NCBI GenBank assembly: GCA_016859345.1
Contig: CM029124.1
Span: 17,395,480-17,459,479 of the forward strand
Length of the DNA: 64,000 nucleotides
Reading direction: 5' to 3'
From: Istiophorus platypterus
Taxonomy: Eukaryota; Chordata; Actinopteri; Istiophoriformes; Istiophoridae
Positions 39,840 through 53,737 of this stretch are shown one piece after another (the first letter of the stretch is position 1; the number at the start of each line of letters is the position of its first letter). The position numbers and the translations under genes are program-made. The notes beneath the pieces were generated by a model. The model searched no databases and was not told where the DNA came from. It worked only from the letters and a program-made list of their open reading frames with translations.

Positions 39840-40650
39840 TCATGTGGGAAAGGGCACTACAGTTTCAGCGAAACATTTCTTCTGTTACGATTGATGTTGT
39901 TCGGTCACTTGTTTTGTCACACCTGGAGTACTGCCCACTTACTTGGACAAGTGCAGCTGAAAACACTTAAAAAAACTTCAAATTGCACAGGACAGGGCAG
40001 CCAGATAAGCTCTTCAATGTTCTTTCCTTGCTAATGTTTGTGAGATGCATAAACAATTATAATGGCTAGCAGTCGAGGCTAAATTGAAATAGTATCTTCT
40101 ATTATTCATTCAGAATGATATTTGGAATAATACTCCACCCTTTTTTGTGAAAAAACTAGTACATACAAGTTTTTTGTCATGGATATAATTCACGTCAATT
40201 AAGCAATGGGCATCTGGTGGTGCCAGGTCCATGGACAAGGAGTATGAGAACTGTTCTTTTTAGAGCTTCTTCTGCTTGGACAAAGCTCCCTGTCAACATC
40301 AGACAGACCAAAAGCAGATTTTCTTTTATAAAGTAACTGTCTCTCAATAGCTGTTATTGGTTGCCTTGGTTTTTTGTGTTTTATTTTACTGTTTATTTCT
40401 CTCTTGGCATAATGCATTTGTGACAATTTTATTTTTATTTTCATTGTGGGTTACTATTGTTTATTGTTTCATATGTAGAAATATTTTCTTATTTTTTCTG
40501 TTTTGGCTTGTTTTGTCTTTATTGTTTTACTGATGCAGTGTGATTTGGATTATTGTTTATTTATTTGTTGGTGTTTTCACGAGAACCCCAGGAAGACTAG
40601 CCACCTCTTCTTTCAAGCTAGTGGGGATTCAAATAAATAAAGAATAAAAG
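39840..40650 (+). pseudogene. LINE ORF2 C-terminal end plus 3' UTR, decayed
   Basis: The plus strand encodes, in pieces, VRSLVLSHLEYCPLTWTSAA, then (after a frameshift) LKKLQIAQDRAAR, then a MHKQL..LAVEAKLK stretch, and near 40195-40325 LSNGHLVVPGPW and RASSAWTKLPVNIRQTKS. This order is the carboxy-terminal third of a non-LTR retrotransposon reverse-transcriptase protein. Several stops and frameshifts are visible. Downstream is a T-rich 3' UTR ending in GAACCCCAGGAAGACTAGCC and GCTAGTGGGGATTCAAATAAATAAA, a tail type that I recall from fish LINEs. The element is antisense to macrod2. Its left border is approximate. Confidence 0.75.
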
Positions 40651-43600
40651 TTGCTGCCTCCTAGCAGCAAACTAACTGAGTAAACTAATGAGCACTGTTA
40701 ACTTCCAAGAAAGCCCTTTCATTCTATCTGCTTGCTAATTCCTTTTTGTCCATCTTTGTCCAGTCAATGCTAATTCAGTATTTCTCAGGCCTATGAGCTT
40801 GTGATGACCTCTTGGTGGTAAGGAGAAAAATGTGTGATTTGGATGAAATCTTGTGACCATGTATCCTGTAACCTTTGAATATTTCCTGCATTATTTCTAA
40901 AACAGAGAGTGTCATATGGGAAATTAGATCTCTGTGGTACATTATTAAAAGATGATTTAACACTTGTTTTTCATATTCATACCACTATCTTAAAAAAAAT
41001 GTTAAGTAAAATTAGATTTTATATATATTTTTTTTCACATTTTATTCAGTGGTGTAACTGGTATATAATGTTTTTGTAAAAAAGTCCTTTTTCGAAACAC
41101 TCTGTCTTAAGATGCTACTAACATAAAAGAATTTCATTAGTTTGTATTGACAGAGCTCTTTAGAGTTTTACCCTTTACCTCAAGGTTTAATGCAGTATCA
41201 GTTTTGTCACCTGAGAAGCAGACAGACTCAAACCAAACTCAGGGACAATATCTGTCTATTTGACATGCAGATAGTCTAATTAAAAGATTTCAGTTACCGA
41301 TATAAAACTTTGGAATTTAGTCTAAAAACACTCTTTTTAGCATCATCCTTCAAAAACCAAATGCTGCTTGCACACTAAATTGTTACTCATCACTAGTAAA
41401 TGCAAAGTCAAGTGAGGAGTGAAAGGTTTGATATATACAATATAAATAGAAAGACGCTAGGCTCCTCATCATGAATGAGTAAACAGCAAATGAAACAAGC
41501 ATATCATTAAAAGTCCTGTGGGGAATGAGCAGTTAGAAGACACCAGTAGGTATTTACTTGATCTTTTTACAGTAGTGCTCTCACTTTAATTGCTGTCTGA
41601 ATGATAAAGCACCGGAACATTCCTCGTGCACTCTGATCAATCTGACATTTTGGCTAATGAAATAAAAGCTTCAACGTTCTCTCAAGCTTTGTTGCCATCT
41701 CCTTTTGGGATGTAAAAGAAAGTTGGTGAAATGTGCAATGATAAACACCCATAAAGCCCTGTCTCATTTTAGTGAGAGGCCATTATGGTACCATCCTGAG
41801 AGATGCTTTCATTCTCTGACAGTTAGTGAGTTTCTTCTCATCTATAAAACATGCAGGTAATGTTGAGAGGTAGCTGTAAACTGCCAGTTTGCTCATTTAG
41901 TAATGTCTGGGGAGTGTAGCTATCAGGTATTCATCTTCCACCTCCTGGCCTTACTGAGAGGACACTGCCTCACAGTCATAAATGTAAAAATGAATGGGTA
42001 AAACCTCCTGTCGCTCCACCACTACTTCACCAAAATGTTTTATTAGCCCCGCCACCATTGAAATTGCTTAATATTGAACGCTCTTTGCTTCCCATACTCG
42101 GGAAGATGAAATAATTATGTCACATTTGTCAAAAACTGTCAGATTTGCCACTTCACTGCAGTGTCTTTGAAGGACAAGTCTGTATATTAAATTAATCAAA
42201 CCTGAATGCTGGTTATACAGCAAGGTGGTTTTGGCACTAAAAATACTGGGAAAAAACACAATATCCTCCATTTGAACTACTCAGTCTTCATTTTTAACAT
42301 CCAATGTGTTTTTTTTTAGTACAGCCAATTATTAATGAATTCAAACCCCACTTTGCTCTATTCTGGTTGTCTGCTTCACATACTATGCCCGTGGGACAGA
42401 TAGCCATAGACCCAGAAAACGTTGCTAATTGAAAAAGTACACCGCTTCAGATATACATCTATCTTGTCTTTGTGCAATAAAAATGCAATCAAAGAGTAAG
42501 TGCACGGAAGAATATGTTTACCGGTAATTGCAACTGAGTGCATGTCCCTAATGAAGTCCAGTCCTGAATCTAATGTTTGGCTACGCACAAAATATTGTAG
42601 GAGTATATGTGAACGTGTGCTTCTTGGACTTGGTAACTGTTGGTGTAAGATGCCAATATATCCCTTTGTCTTTATTAATAACATTACTTTTAACCATCAA
42701 ATGCTTTAGCGTGGGAAAGGAAGGGACATGAATGAAACATGGAGCCAAAGAATTCAGGCAGGGGTATTGCATTGTCCATCACACCATTTGGCAGTGTAAA
42801 GCACAGGCCTGTTGTGCTTTATGATGATTAATCTCCAAACACAAAGGTTTTCAAGACCTCTCCATCAACTCTCTTGTTGCAGGCACTCGGGAATGACCGA
42901 AAAAGGACGTGTGCACATGTATCTTAGCCCTCGTCACACCTTAACACCCTACTTTTGAAGAAGAATATGTCTCAGACAAGGACAAGGCTCTTAAGTATAT
43001 TCTTCACAGAGGAGAGGAGCAGACACAGGTTTGAGAGATGGGGTAAAAGTGAATATAAATCATTCTAGGCTACAAGTTAGCAACTATCAAAATTCTATAG
43101 GATTTCACCCATCATGGGAGCCTTTAAGTAAAGCAGGATACAAGATGGAGGAGTTACAATCAATAACCGTACTCAGCAGAATTAACATCATATGACTTCT
43201 TCTGCCATTGATCATCCCATGGCTTCATTCAGCTCAATAGCTATTGCTCAAACAAAAGTGAATGGGCTCACGTTGATAGCTTTGTAGCATGCACAGCACA
43301 AACAAATGTCTGTCTGACAGAAAAACCACAAATACATTAAGGATATCAACTGAAATTGGACTGTGCTACCGCTCGCCTTCAGTGGCATACAAAACAACTG
43401 CCTTCACAATGCAGGAGTGATTGAGCTGATTGAGGCACTAACAACATCAGGAATATTGTCAATATTTTCAATGCTGGTGTTGGGAGTTTTGAGGAAATGT
43501 TGACATACCACAGCAGACGGTTGTGATTGAGACACCAGCTGGTGTTTAGAGTGAAAGCCTAAACCTAGTTTATCATAATGAAGCTCTCACAGGGAGGCGA

Positions 43601-44565
43601 TGCACTCCTCGTGCCATGCTGCTTTACTTGGCTTCTTAGCACTTCCAAACCTGAAATATACACACATGTTTTTTTGGTACAAACACAAGATCTCCCTGGT
43701 TGCCACTACAAAGTGGCACTGGGTGTGTTAGCACAGCTTGAGAATGCTACACTAAAATATGATTGACAATTTGATGCCAACTCACATGAGTCTAACAGAA
43801 AAAAAAAAATCTGTGTTTTGCCGTGCTAAATTGTCTGAGGATGGGTAAACAGAATTTTGTCCCCTCTCTGTTGGACATAGTTGGTCTACAGCTTGCTTCT
43901 TCAGGAGGGAAGGTCTGTTGTAAGACAGAATAAAAAAAAAACTTATTTACTTATTTCCTCATTATCATGGCTGACGGAAAGCATCACAGTAACTGCTCTA
44001 AATTGATGGTGCCCTGCTACTCCTTGCCCTTAATGGCCGTATCCCACAACTAACCCATAACCTACTTTGAATTGAGGCTTTGGATGTTCCACAAGGACAT
44101 TGAACTTTACTCATTGTTTTGAATCACATCAATCTTCTACCAGTCTCTTCTACCAATCTCTACTTACTTCTCAATTCTAACTGTTGTGTTTTACCACTTC
44201 AGTTCTGTTTTATCACAGGCAGAGTTTAAGGTACACAAAGCCAAGCCTCTCATTTGGGGCATAGCCAAACAGTCAGTCAAACCTGGCTTCTTACAGGAAA
44301 TTTGTTTTCAAAAATTGACAATATCAGCAAAATGCTTAAAGGTTATAGCATCCTAGGACACAAAATCCCAGCACAGTGTCTCACAGAAGAGTCAGAGTCT
44401 GTCTTTAATCTATCAGCTGCCTCAGGCAAACTATGGATAGCATATGAACAAAACAAAAAGTTATGATTTATTACTGGTAAAATAGAGTAGTGTTTGTTTT
44501 TAAGTTATAAATTATGCTCATCCATATTTCCCCTATCCTGTCAGTCTCCTCTATTTGGAAGTTAA
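40651..44565. other. intronic DNA; candidate conserved block at 41.57-41.95 kb
   Basis: No exon is supported. 41570-41950 is single-copy with words such as TTTAATTGCTGTC, CTGATCAATCTGACA and GGCTAATGAAATAAAAGC, and it reads like a conserved noncoding element. The 102-codon minus frame at 42376-42684 has no family resemblance. A-rich runs occur at 43799-43809 and 43932-43940. Confidence 0.35.
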
Positions 44566-44690
44566 AGGTCCAATATTGTTAAAAAAAAAAAAAAAAAAAA
44601 AAGGGGTAGTTTCCAAATGTTTTTTTTTCTAAACTCAGAAGTGTAAAATAAAAGCTGTGAAAATATGAAGTCAATTACTACTGCCATTCC
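44566..44690 (+). repeat. possible teleost MITE-like repeat fragment with internal A22
   Basis: The segment starts AGGTCCAATATTGTT, then A22 (44581-44602), then GTAGTTTCCAAATG, TTTTTTTTCTAAA and GCTGTGAAAATATGAAG. From memory this follows the start of a teleost repeat reading AGGTCCCATATTGTAAAAA-GTGAGATTTCC-ATG-TTTTTTATTATAAA with TGTGAAAATATCAA further on. The other end of that repeat (AATATGGGACC) is not seen. The assignment is tentative. Confidence 0.35.
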
Positions 44691-47648
44691 TCTAGCTCCC
44701 ATACAACAAGATGCTCCCCAGCTTTACAAGCCAGTGAAGATTTCATTCAGTTCTACAACAAAACCAGATAAGTGTAAACCAACTTGTGTTGGTAAATGCT
44801 GGCAAATGATAAAGTTAGGAACAGAAAGATTTGCAATTGTGTTGAAGAACAAGGAATCCCTACTTGGGCAGTCTTGATTGTGTCAAGTACCACTACTGTT
44901 TTAGCTACAGTATGCAGGCCTAGCTGAATGACTGAGTAAGTGGGTGAGCCATAGTGAGTGAGCGGAGGTGTGGCTACTGGCAGGGCAGACAAGTGTGCCG
45001 ATCAGTGCAAAACTAGTGTAGTAGTATAAAATGTGAATGTAGCTGTATATGTATATTTTTATTCACATTTTGTGTCCTACCAATCCTGCAGCTATGTTGA
45101 CCGTAGCCTTCTGCTAATTCTGATTCCAGGTCCCCTTATGAGTTGATCTCTGCTTAGCCCATGAGAGCGTTTCGCAAATAAATAGTGGCCGGTTACATCC
45201 ACCTAGCAGCAAAATCTGACCATGTATGGCTGGGACAGAGCAAGGCCCTCAGAATAGCAAGGGGAAAATCAAATCAACTCTATTTTTTGTTCACACAATT
45301 AGAGAAGTGTTTAGTAAACAGACATAAACTGTACAGATATAAGTATATATATAAGTATCTCAAAATATCGGACCTTTGAGATTAATCTGCCTCTTTGCTC
45401 ACATTTGTGTCCTTTAGAGTTGATGTGGATTGAACCATTACATAGAAATAGAAGCACAATGTTCTGAATGCACCCCAAATATTTTTGCTGGTTGTGACAG
45501 GGTATATTTAGAAAAAAATGTAACCACTACAACAGGTTTATTTCATTGTACCACAGGTATTTTGAGCCCACTTGACTAACTTCACTCATTTTAGATTCCC
45601 TTTCAGTGTGTCCTGCTTACAAGTAATCATTTCATGATTTCATACTTAAGGTGGACGAAGCAACACGCAGGACATAATCATCAATGAAAAATACTGCTAG
45701 ACCTTCTGATTCACTTGCCACCTTGCTGGTCTGCTCTCACATACCTCTTCATTAATTTCGGGGGCACAGGAAGCGTTAATTGGTCAAGAGTTAATCGACT
45801 TGTTTTCTAAATGGAAATCACTGTGTGATGCTGTTTTCATTACTTCAACTCATTAACATACTAGTGTTCCTGTGTACATAAAACAATTCCAGAAACAATT
45901 ATCACAATTTACTATTTCAACGTTGCCCTTCCGATTCTGCACTGAAATTAAATATTGAGTGATTTATTTCATCATCTACTTTAGACATAGTATCCTGAAG
46001 GCAACAAGGCTAAATTAAGAAATGCAGTGGTATATACACAATTACTATACTACCTAATTAGATACCTCTAAACAATATAATGCAGCCCAATACAATAAAA
46101 AACCTTTGTGATACTTAATGGTCTGTTGCTGACAGCATGTCCGAGGTGGATTTAACCCAGTGCCTGTTTTTTTTCCAACAATATAGTTTGTGGTGCTGTT
46201 GCATTGCGTTGCATGATATGGAGAAGTATTTGTAGCATTTAACCCATTTACATGCATTAGTGGACATGATATTAGAAATGTATTTCAATAGAGTTCAATC
46301 AAAAACAATAGCAGCACCAAATTAGCACTATTGCAGTGCTATTCTACTGGCCTTATTAAGATTGTAAAACAGAAACTTAGTACTACAGCATTGTGGTTCA
46401 CAACTGGCTAATATTCCTACAGTAAGAAAAAACAGCTATTGAAATGTGATGACTCCATTTCTCTAATAACCTTTATAAGAATTTATGGCACTATGATTTT
46501 CTCAGTAAAACACACTGATATTATCTTCTGTGAGACTTACAGTTTGTGACATGTAGTTCTCTCTGTGGAAAAAAAGGGATCAACTCAAGAGGGATGAAGG
46601 AAGAGAGGGAGGGGAGATTTCAGAGTAACCTGCAATATTAAAGCTCAAGGGGCAGTCAAGGTTGATATACTCTGCTAAACATGTTTACCTGCTCTGTAAC
46701 TGTGTGCAGTGCCTTGCATCAGATGTGGTGTTCTGAAAAGTTATTTTGCTAAAAACAAAAAAAGTAGAATGTTTTACCTTGTCTTTTGTGTTATTTAAAC
46801 TGTTATATTTCAATTTTCATTTGACAAGTAATTCAGAGAGCACAGTGAGATGCGAATTAGCAATATCAACAGAGCCTACAGTCAGTAGTAAAATATAATT
46901 CAAAAGTGAGGTGAAGTAATTGCTTTTTTCTATGAATACATGGAACTCTACTCCAAAGGTTATGAGATATTCTTCCAGGGAGAAGTTGTTTTTTGGTCAT
47001 AGTGGAATTATATTTGGGTGCAGTTTGAATAGTGATGACTGAGTGTTTGACTAATTAAATGCCCCTGTTGTAACCTACAGCTATAAACATGGAAAGAGCC
47101 GACTGGCAGCAATAACTCTCCTATTGTATCTATCCAAAATTAGAATTTGTTATGCACACACCTGAATTCTTGCATTCAAAATAGAGGCTGTGTTAACTGT
47201 TGTGAAAACTATAGTGATAACAACAATTAGCCAAATGCATTGTTTTGTAATTCATAGTCCTTTATGCAGGAGCCCATAGGTCACCCTCTCAACCCTGCAA
47301 CTCCCTTGAGCTGCAACTATCTACAAAAGACATGTGCAGCAAAGTTGCACTTAAAAAGCATAGAAACTAGGAAGCTCATTAGAGCAGAGATCCAACAAAA
47401 AGTATTTACTAAAGAGGTAATAGCCTATATCATGAAGTTAAATGTTAAAATAGTAACACCACTTTGTCATTATCGGTTTAGACTTGACAACAAGGCATTT
47501 TAGCTGTAACTCAGAGAACTGTGAAATAGAGTAAAAGTGGAGTAGGGAACATGAGGAAAAAGGGACAGTCTCAACATGACAACTATGAATTTTTGTGGGC
47601 TTATTGGATGGATGAGTAGATGGATAGCTAGCAGGTGGGGGTGAAGAA
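44691..47648. other. intronic DNA; candidate conserved block at 45.72-45.97 kb
   Basis: No exon or clear transposon. 45720-45970 is single-copy with TTAATTGGTCAAGAGTTAATCG and homeodomain-like words and may be conserved. The rest is AT-rich. Confidence 0.35.
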
Positions 47649-47720
47649 ATATATATATATATATATATATATAGAAAAGATGGCTTAGACAGACAGATAG
47701 ATAGATAGATAGACAGATAG
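47649..47720. repeat. (AT)n then GACA/GATA microsatellite
   Basis: About 12 AT units at 47649-47673, a 13-bp unique spacer, then GACA and GATA units at 47687-47720. The 125-codon minus-strand frame across it is low complexity and is not a gene. Confidence 0.92.
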
Positions 47721-50700
47721 TATTGGGGATGGTCATTTGGTGGCTGATTATCCAGGGAATAGGGGAAATTAAATCTCTTGAGAGTGCAGGGTATTCTTCT
47801 CTGAGTTTTCTGACTGTTATAAATTCCACCTCTCTCTCTTCCTTTCTATTCTTTACCCCAACCTGGCAGCTTTTCAAAATATACCTATAAATATACAGTG
47901 TCTTTGCACCTTGTCTTCATGTTTGTCTAAAGGGCGCATCCAACGACAAAAAACTCAGATGAAAAACACAAGATTTTTTACTTTATTCTACTCTTCCACA
48001 TTCATCCACAGCAAATGATGTTCTTACAAATCAATCAACACCTGCTCATGGCGGGAGAGAAAAGAAAACGAGGATGGCAGATCACTTCCTTAGTGCTCAT
48101 ATCAAAAGACAGGACTGCTTGGAATCTGCTTAAGAGATGTCTATTTACAACAGCCTGAGTTTCAGCCACTTGAGATATAATTAACTTCACCATCATGCTG
48201 AAGCACAACATAATAGTGCAGTAACCTAGTTATAGTTTATGGTACAGGGAAATCTGGCTCTGAATGCGAGGTAATATGCCTCATTTTATCTGTGTATGAA
48301 TCTATTTCATGTTTTATGTATTTTATGTCCTACCTATTTTTCCATCCATCTTTCAACCCGACTATCTTTGGTTCTACCCTTATATCCACTAATCATTCTC
48401 CCCACAGCTTTATGTAATACATAATGTGCTGTTGTTTTCCTCGTGGGGTCTCCCCCCATAAAAGAGTTCCAAGATCATAACCATTCTTCAATAAACTGAA
48501 CGAGTAATTTAAGTAGAATGAGGCAAGATGGAGAATTGGTTTGGTGATGGAAGTGTTTCTCACCACTTTCCACACACAGCAGACAAAAACTCCAATACCA
48601 CCCACAGAATTGGGAATTCTGGTCCATCACAAAGACTGCATAGGCTTCGCGTTATTGGGAACCTTAATCTGCTTTGTTTGTGCACGGGGAGGGGGGGGCT
48701 AAGATTCTATTAAAGAGATTAAATTGTTTCTATAGCTAACTGAAGCATCAAAGGCCAACCAAATTGCAGCCCCTTACTTGAGTGGGATTCACTAAAGTCA
48801 CTTATTTGTCCATTTCATCATGCTAATGGCAGAAGCCATCATCCCATTAAAGCTCCACAGCTGAGCGAGGTTAAACAAATGCAGTTTGTTTGAGGTCACA
48901 GAATCTCCAGGTCAGGTCTTGCTTCTCCCCCCTTGTACATTACAACAAATCATCAGCTTGTCTATAACTACTCTATATGAGCAACCCTTTGAACCCAGCT
49001 GCATTAACCACCTCTTCACTCACTGGCATTCAAGGCATAATCGTTCTCCTTACAGTCTCCTTTTCTCTAGTCTTATCGAAAATTCCTTGCCATGCAGTGG
49101 TCTTTTATTTAAACTACAATCCAACATCATGGTCAACCTGAAATGTGTTAGTTCAACTAGGGAGTCTGTAACACAGTATGACATGTCAAACATCTAAGTG
49201 AATATTCTCCATATGCAAGGCCTTGCTACCCTAATAACTGTCTGAAATGAACAACTGAAGAAATAAAACCCTGCAGTATACAGAACCTTCTGTAATTCAA
49301 TGAACAGTGTTGAGAAAAATCTTTTTTTATAAATGAGCCCAAATGTGTTCTGGTTTTGGAAAATTAATGGAGTTCATTAGTCCTCTTTGTTTGCAGGGCA
49401 GTTACATCAAACACCGACTTGTAAGCTGTAAGACCTGTCAAAATAATAACTCCATCATGCCTAATAGAATCATATTTCCAAGACATTTCACATACAGCTT
49501 ACCGTTCATCATAGCCAACAGAACCTTGCCTTGTTTCAATTACCATTTCGCTGAACAAAGGTCTTTGTCTATAATGAGTCCACGTTCCATAAGCCCTACA
49601 GTAACCACACAATCACTTGTGTCAACAGAAGGGGAAATCCATTTTATCAGGATGTCCAGTCAGTGCTTCCATTACCATACACAAGGGCAACAACTGTGCT
49701 GCCGCGTAGACTGAGAGAGTACATTTGTCAGTCAGTATATTGCAGAAAATATTTTCATTATTACTGCAAAATAGATAGAGCATGTTCAATTAAAACATCA
49801 TTACAGGTCAGTTCATCATATTGAAATACTGTATCATACCAGGTCTCCTACACTATAACATAATTGCATGTTTCAGAGTTATGGTGGAGACAATAAAAAA
49901 CTGCAGTGACAGAGGAAAAGTAATATTTCTGTTCTATTTCTGTACCTCATGTTTTATGAAGATCCAAATTACTGGCAGAAATTATGATAAGATCAAAAAT
50001 AGTTTGGTTCTGGTATACATGTACATGTAGGTAAAAAAACCACCGACAGTCAGCATGTTTTACTTGGGACAGTCTAAGTTCTATTAATGAGCATTCAGCA
50101 GTTCTTTAAGGTCAGGGCCTTTACAATTAAGAGCCTTTTGTCACTGTCAACTGGCTGATTGTTTCCCAAAAAGCATTAAACAAATGTTCTTCTCCCATTT
50201 GTCCTACTTTTCCAGGGTGTCTTAAGTTTTGTTGTTTTAAATTGATACCTTTTTCATTTCAATATAGCAAAGGCTGCTGTTGCTATGAACCGATTCATTA
50301 ATGAAGATGAAAAAGGTCTCTCTGATGGTACCTTAGGGCGATTTTCTAGGATAATGTATATATTTTCTGGTTCAGTACTGCTAGTGCTGCTATGAAACAT
50401 AACTTGGATATAAACAGTCTAAAACTATTTTGAGTCTGTAAAATTCTCTGGTACAATGGGCTTTGCATTTTAACAGATAACTGATGGCTGTCTGGTATGA
50501 TATCATGTCAAGCAGCAGTCAACCTACAGTGTGTCCAGCTTAATGTTTATTCCTAGGTCCTATTAAATATAGCCCTTCTTTGTAACTTACAGGAGCCTTA
50601 AAAAGATTATCTAATATTTGAAATGTTTCAACACTATGTTTGGCAGAAAAAGTAGATTAAAAACCTTGTTATGGGAATAAATTAAAAATAAAAAAAAATC

Positions 50701-53142
50701 CAAATATTACTTTTAAAATAATGATTAATTCTCTCCATCTAAGTAATGCTTAATAGATACTGATTATTCATACACAACTAATTTACAAGAAAATCAATTG
50801 CAATAAGCATTTGGATAAAGATGATTTTCTATAACTATTAAAAAAGATTAAAGAGGATAATATATATTGAGGATATTTTCTGAGGAAAAGGTCTAACTTG
50901 TTTCTCAAGTTGTTTCTTTTTGAAAACAATTAGCATAGTAAATAAAAAAAAAATAAACAATTGGAAAATCAAAATTCAAGAAATACCCATACACAGAAGA
51001 ATATACTTCTAAAATATTATCACCCAAAAAACCCATGAAAATCCTTCAATGAACACTAAATATACTGGAAGAAAAGATGCCCTGTTGCTAACTGAGCATT
51101 ATGTTTCATTTATATTTATAGGACCAATTTGAGAAAATAAGTACCAACACTGAAAATCAATCAACTTATGGCTTTTGAGCATCATGACTGCTGCAACATT
51201 ACATGCCAAAACATTAACTAAATACTGGAGTACTTCAAGCTAACTCTCCTCAAAATTCTATTTTGGGGAATATTTTGTAGTAGGGAAGTGAAATGGCATC
51301 TCCTCTCAGTGTTTATTTGCTAATTGCTGAGTTGGAAGCAAATCTTTGCCTTAGAAGGACTTTTGAATAAGCTTCTGGAAATATAACAGCACCATATTCC
51401 TTTGGGAATTACTCTCAAATAAAACTTTTAAAACTAGGAGAGAAAAATCAGTTCTTTTAAAATGCATTCAAGGTGGCCAGTTGAGAGCTAGTTTTATGAA
51501 CATGGCTCCTGGTTCTCAGCTTTGAGACAAACTTGAACATGCTCACAAATATTGAATAAACTGCCCTGGGTTATAGAAATTGTATTCTCATTTAAAGCTA
51601 CTCAGCAATCATCATGGTCTTTCATTTCAGTTGCTTAGGGCCCTTCCTACATGGAGCAACTTTCCTGTTTAGCAAACAGGAAAATTTAGGTAAGGACACA
51701 TTTTAATATCTCCATAAAGCACCAGTGTTCTAGGTGAAATTTTGACAGAGACCTAGTCACAGTAACGCTGCATTGGATTATTTTATTTCTGCTACAACAC
51801 ACGAAAATAATCCAAGTAACAATTTCCCCTCTGAAGAAATGGGTACTGTGAAGCTCAATCATAAAATTCTCAAATGGACTCTCTGGTGGTAGAAAACTAC
51901 ATCCCTCGAAGAAAGTACCCTCACCAAAATGTGTTCTTTTTATTCCTTTACTTTGTTGTAACATTATGTTGCTCATTACCTGCACCATTACCCGGCCATT
52001 ATACATAGGAAGCCATTATAGAAAACCGTGCTACTGCAGGCCTGTAACCAAGTAGCTCATGAGTATTTCTGTTAAGGTTCACACTTTTCTGGGCTATCCG
52101 TGTACATGGCTTGCATTTGTTTGTTTCCACAAAGGTTTTTACAGTACGTGGAAGACTAGAGATAAATGGAGACAAACTAAAATTGAAATGAGGGAACTGA
52201 AGAAACATTGGGGGAACACAAGCTGGGCAAATGAACAGATGTTCAAAGTGAGGTTTTGTGAGACTAGTGAATCGCCTGCTGACGACCACATAGAGCAACA
52301 GAGCACACTGCTTAGGGATTGTGCAGAGACACAGTCAGCCATCAGGGGTTGATTTTTCCAACCCTCTCCTTTCACCTGCACTTCACTCCCCACATTCCTT
52401 TACAGATAAAAGCACTCACTCCCTCTTTTGTCCATACAACTACACAACTGTGCAAATGCTATATCTCCACATCAACAACTGAACAAGCTCATAGCCACAC
52501 TCTGACTTATTTTATGCTAATAACACTGTAACATCTGACACCTTGTACTGAAATCCAAAATCATCATCTCTGTGTTTTGTTGTTTTGTTTTGGTTTGGTT
52601 TGGTTTTTTTTTACATTTTGTTGCAAAACCATCAAAATATCCGGTTGTGTTTCTGGGCTATTGGAGAATCTGGTGCTGAAAATCTATACAATGCCTTGGA
52701 ATTTTCAGTTGTCACCACAAACAGTTCTATAGCAACATCTTTGAAGTGGAAGCAGATAAAAGGAGGTTGATCCATCTGAAATGTGAACCAGCTCTGTCAT
52801 CCCACTTCTCAATCTTACTCTGCTATCCGAGATGACAGCAATACTTAGGTAGAGCCACAGTGACCCCTACAGGTCAAAAGATATGCAAGCTTTATGAGCA
52901 CTGAATTCATTAATCTGGAGGTTGACCTGCTGTGCTACCTGTTAAAGAAAGCTTCACCTGCTTTATACAGCTACAAAACATTTTATTCATCTGCTTCATA
53001 GGATCGTAATCTTACTATACACATACACAAATGCAAAAAAGAAAGCCTTCTGCTGCTCTATGCATAGGGTAAGGATATGATTCATTTAGCAAGCACCATT
53101 CCTAGGTACCCACTCAGAAACCAAAATGTTTTTTTGTCTTCC
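47721..53142. other. intronic DNA, no gene recognised
   Basis: Frames of 97-123 codons at 48886-49197, 49343-49714, 51686-52006, 51999-52298 and 52059-52352 overlap one another in several frames or lack any family likeness; they are treated as chance. 48720-48900 (ATCAAAGG, TCATGCTAATGG and GAGGTCA words) is a weak candidate conserved block. 50600-51100 is strongly AT-rich. Confidence 0.4.
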
Positions 53143-53163
53143 AAAAAAAAAAAAAAAAAAAAA
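53143..53163. repeat. A21 homopolymer followed by GGGGCGGGG
   Basis: 21 A residues run directly into a G-rich word. No SINE or LINE body is recognised to its left. Confidence 0.9.
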
Positions 53164-53642
53164 GGGGCGGGGTCAGTCATGACCTTTGTTAAACCAGTAC
53201 CATACTAGTGAGGGCGAATCTTCTCTAAATAAAAATAATTATAAAATTTGTTTTTAACTACTTATTTTCCTCTCCGCGTTGTACAACTGACCTCTACAGT
53301 TGAGTGAGACAAAGAGAAACAGAAGGTGGTGAGAGACTCTTCGCCTATGTTCCCATCTGAAAACCCTCTCAATTACTCGCAGCCCTGATGGATGGGATCT
53401 GGCGTGTGTGCAGCATGAGGCAGGGTGTTTTTGAAATGTTTGTTTCAGGACAGGGAGGGGGTGGTGAAAAAGAGGTGAGAAGAAGCGGGCAGAAAAAAAA
53501 CAGGAACGCAAACAGCAACTCTCTGACCTTGATAACAATACCTTAAGTCTTTGTCAAATGAGGAGACCAGTGAGGACCTGACCTGAATGACGGGCGTATT
53601 CATGAGCAATGGAAACTGTTAGTTTCACGGTCTAAACACCAC

Positions 53643-53644
<2 letters not shown>
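53164..53644. other. intronic DNA, no gene recognised
   Basis: More GC-rich than average, with a 94-codon minus-strand frame (53254-53538) rich in Ser, His and Arg that matches no family I recognise. Confidence 0.4.

Positions 53645-53735
<91 letters not shown>
53645..53735. repeat. (TG)n microsatellite, about 45 perfect units
   Basis: 91 bp of uninterrupted TG alternation, likely highly polymorphic and able to adopt Z-DNA. Confidence 0.97.
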
Positions 53736-53737
<2 letters not shown>

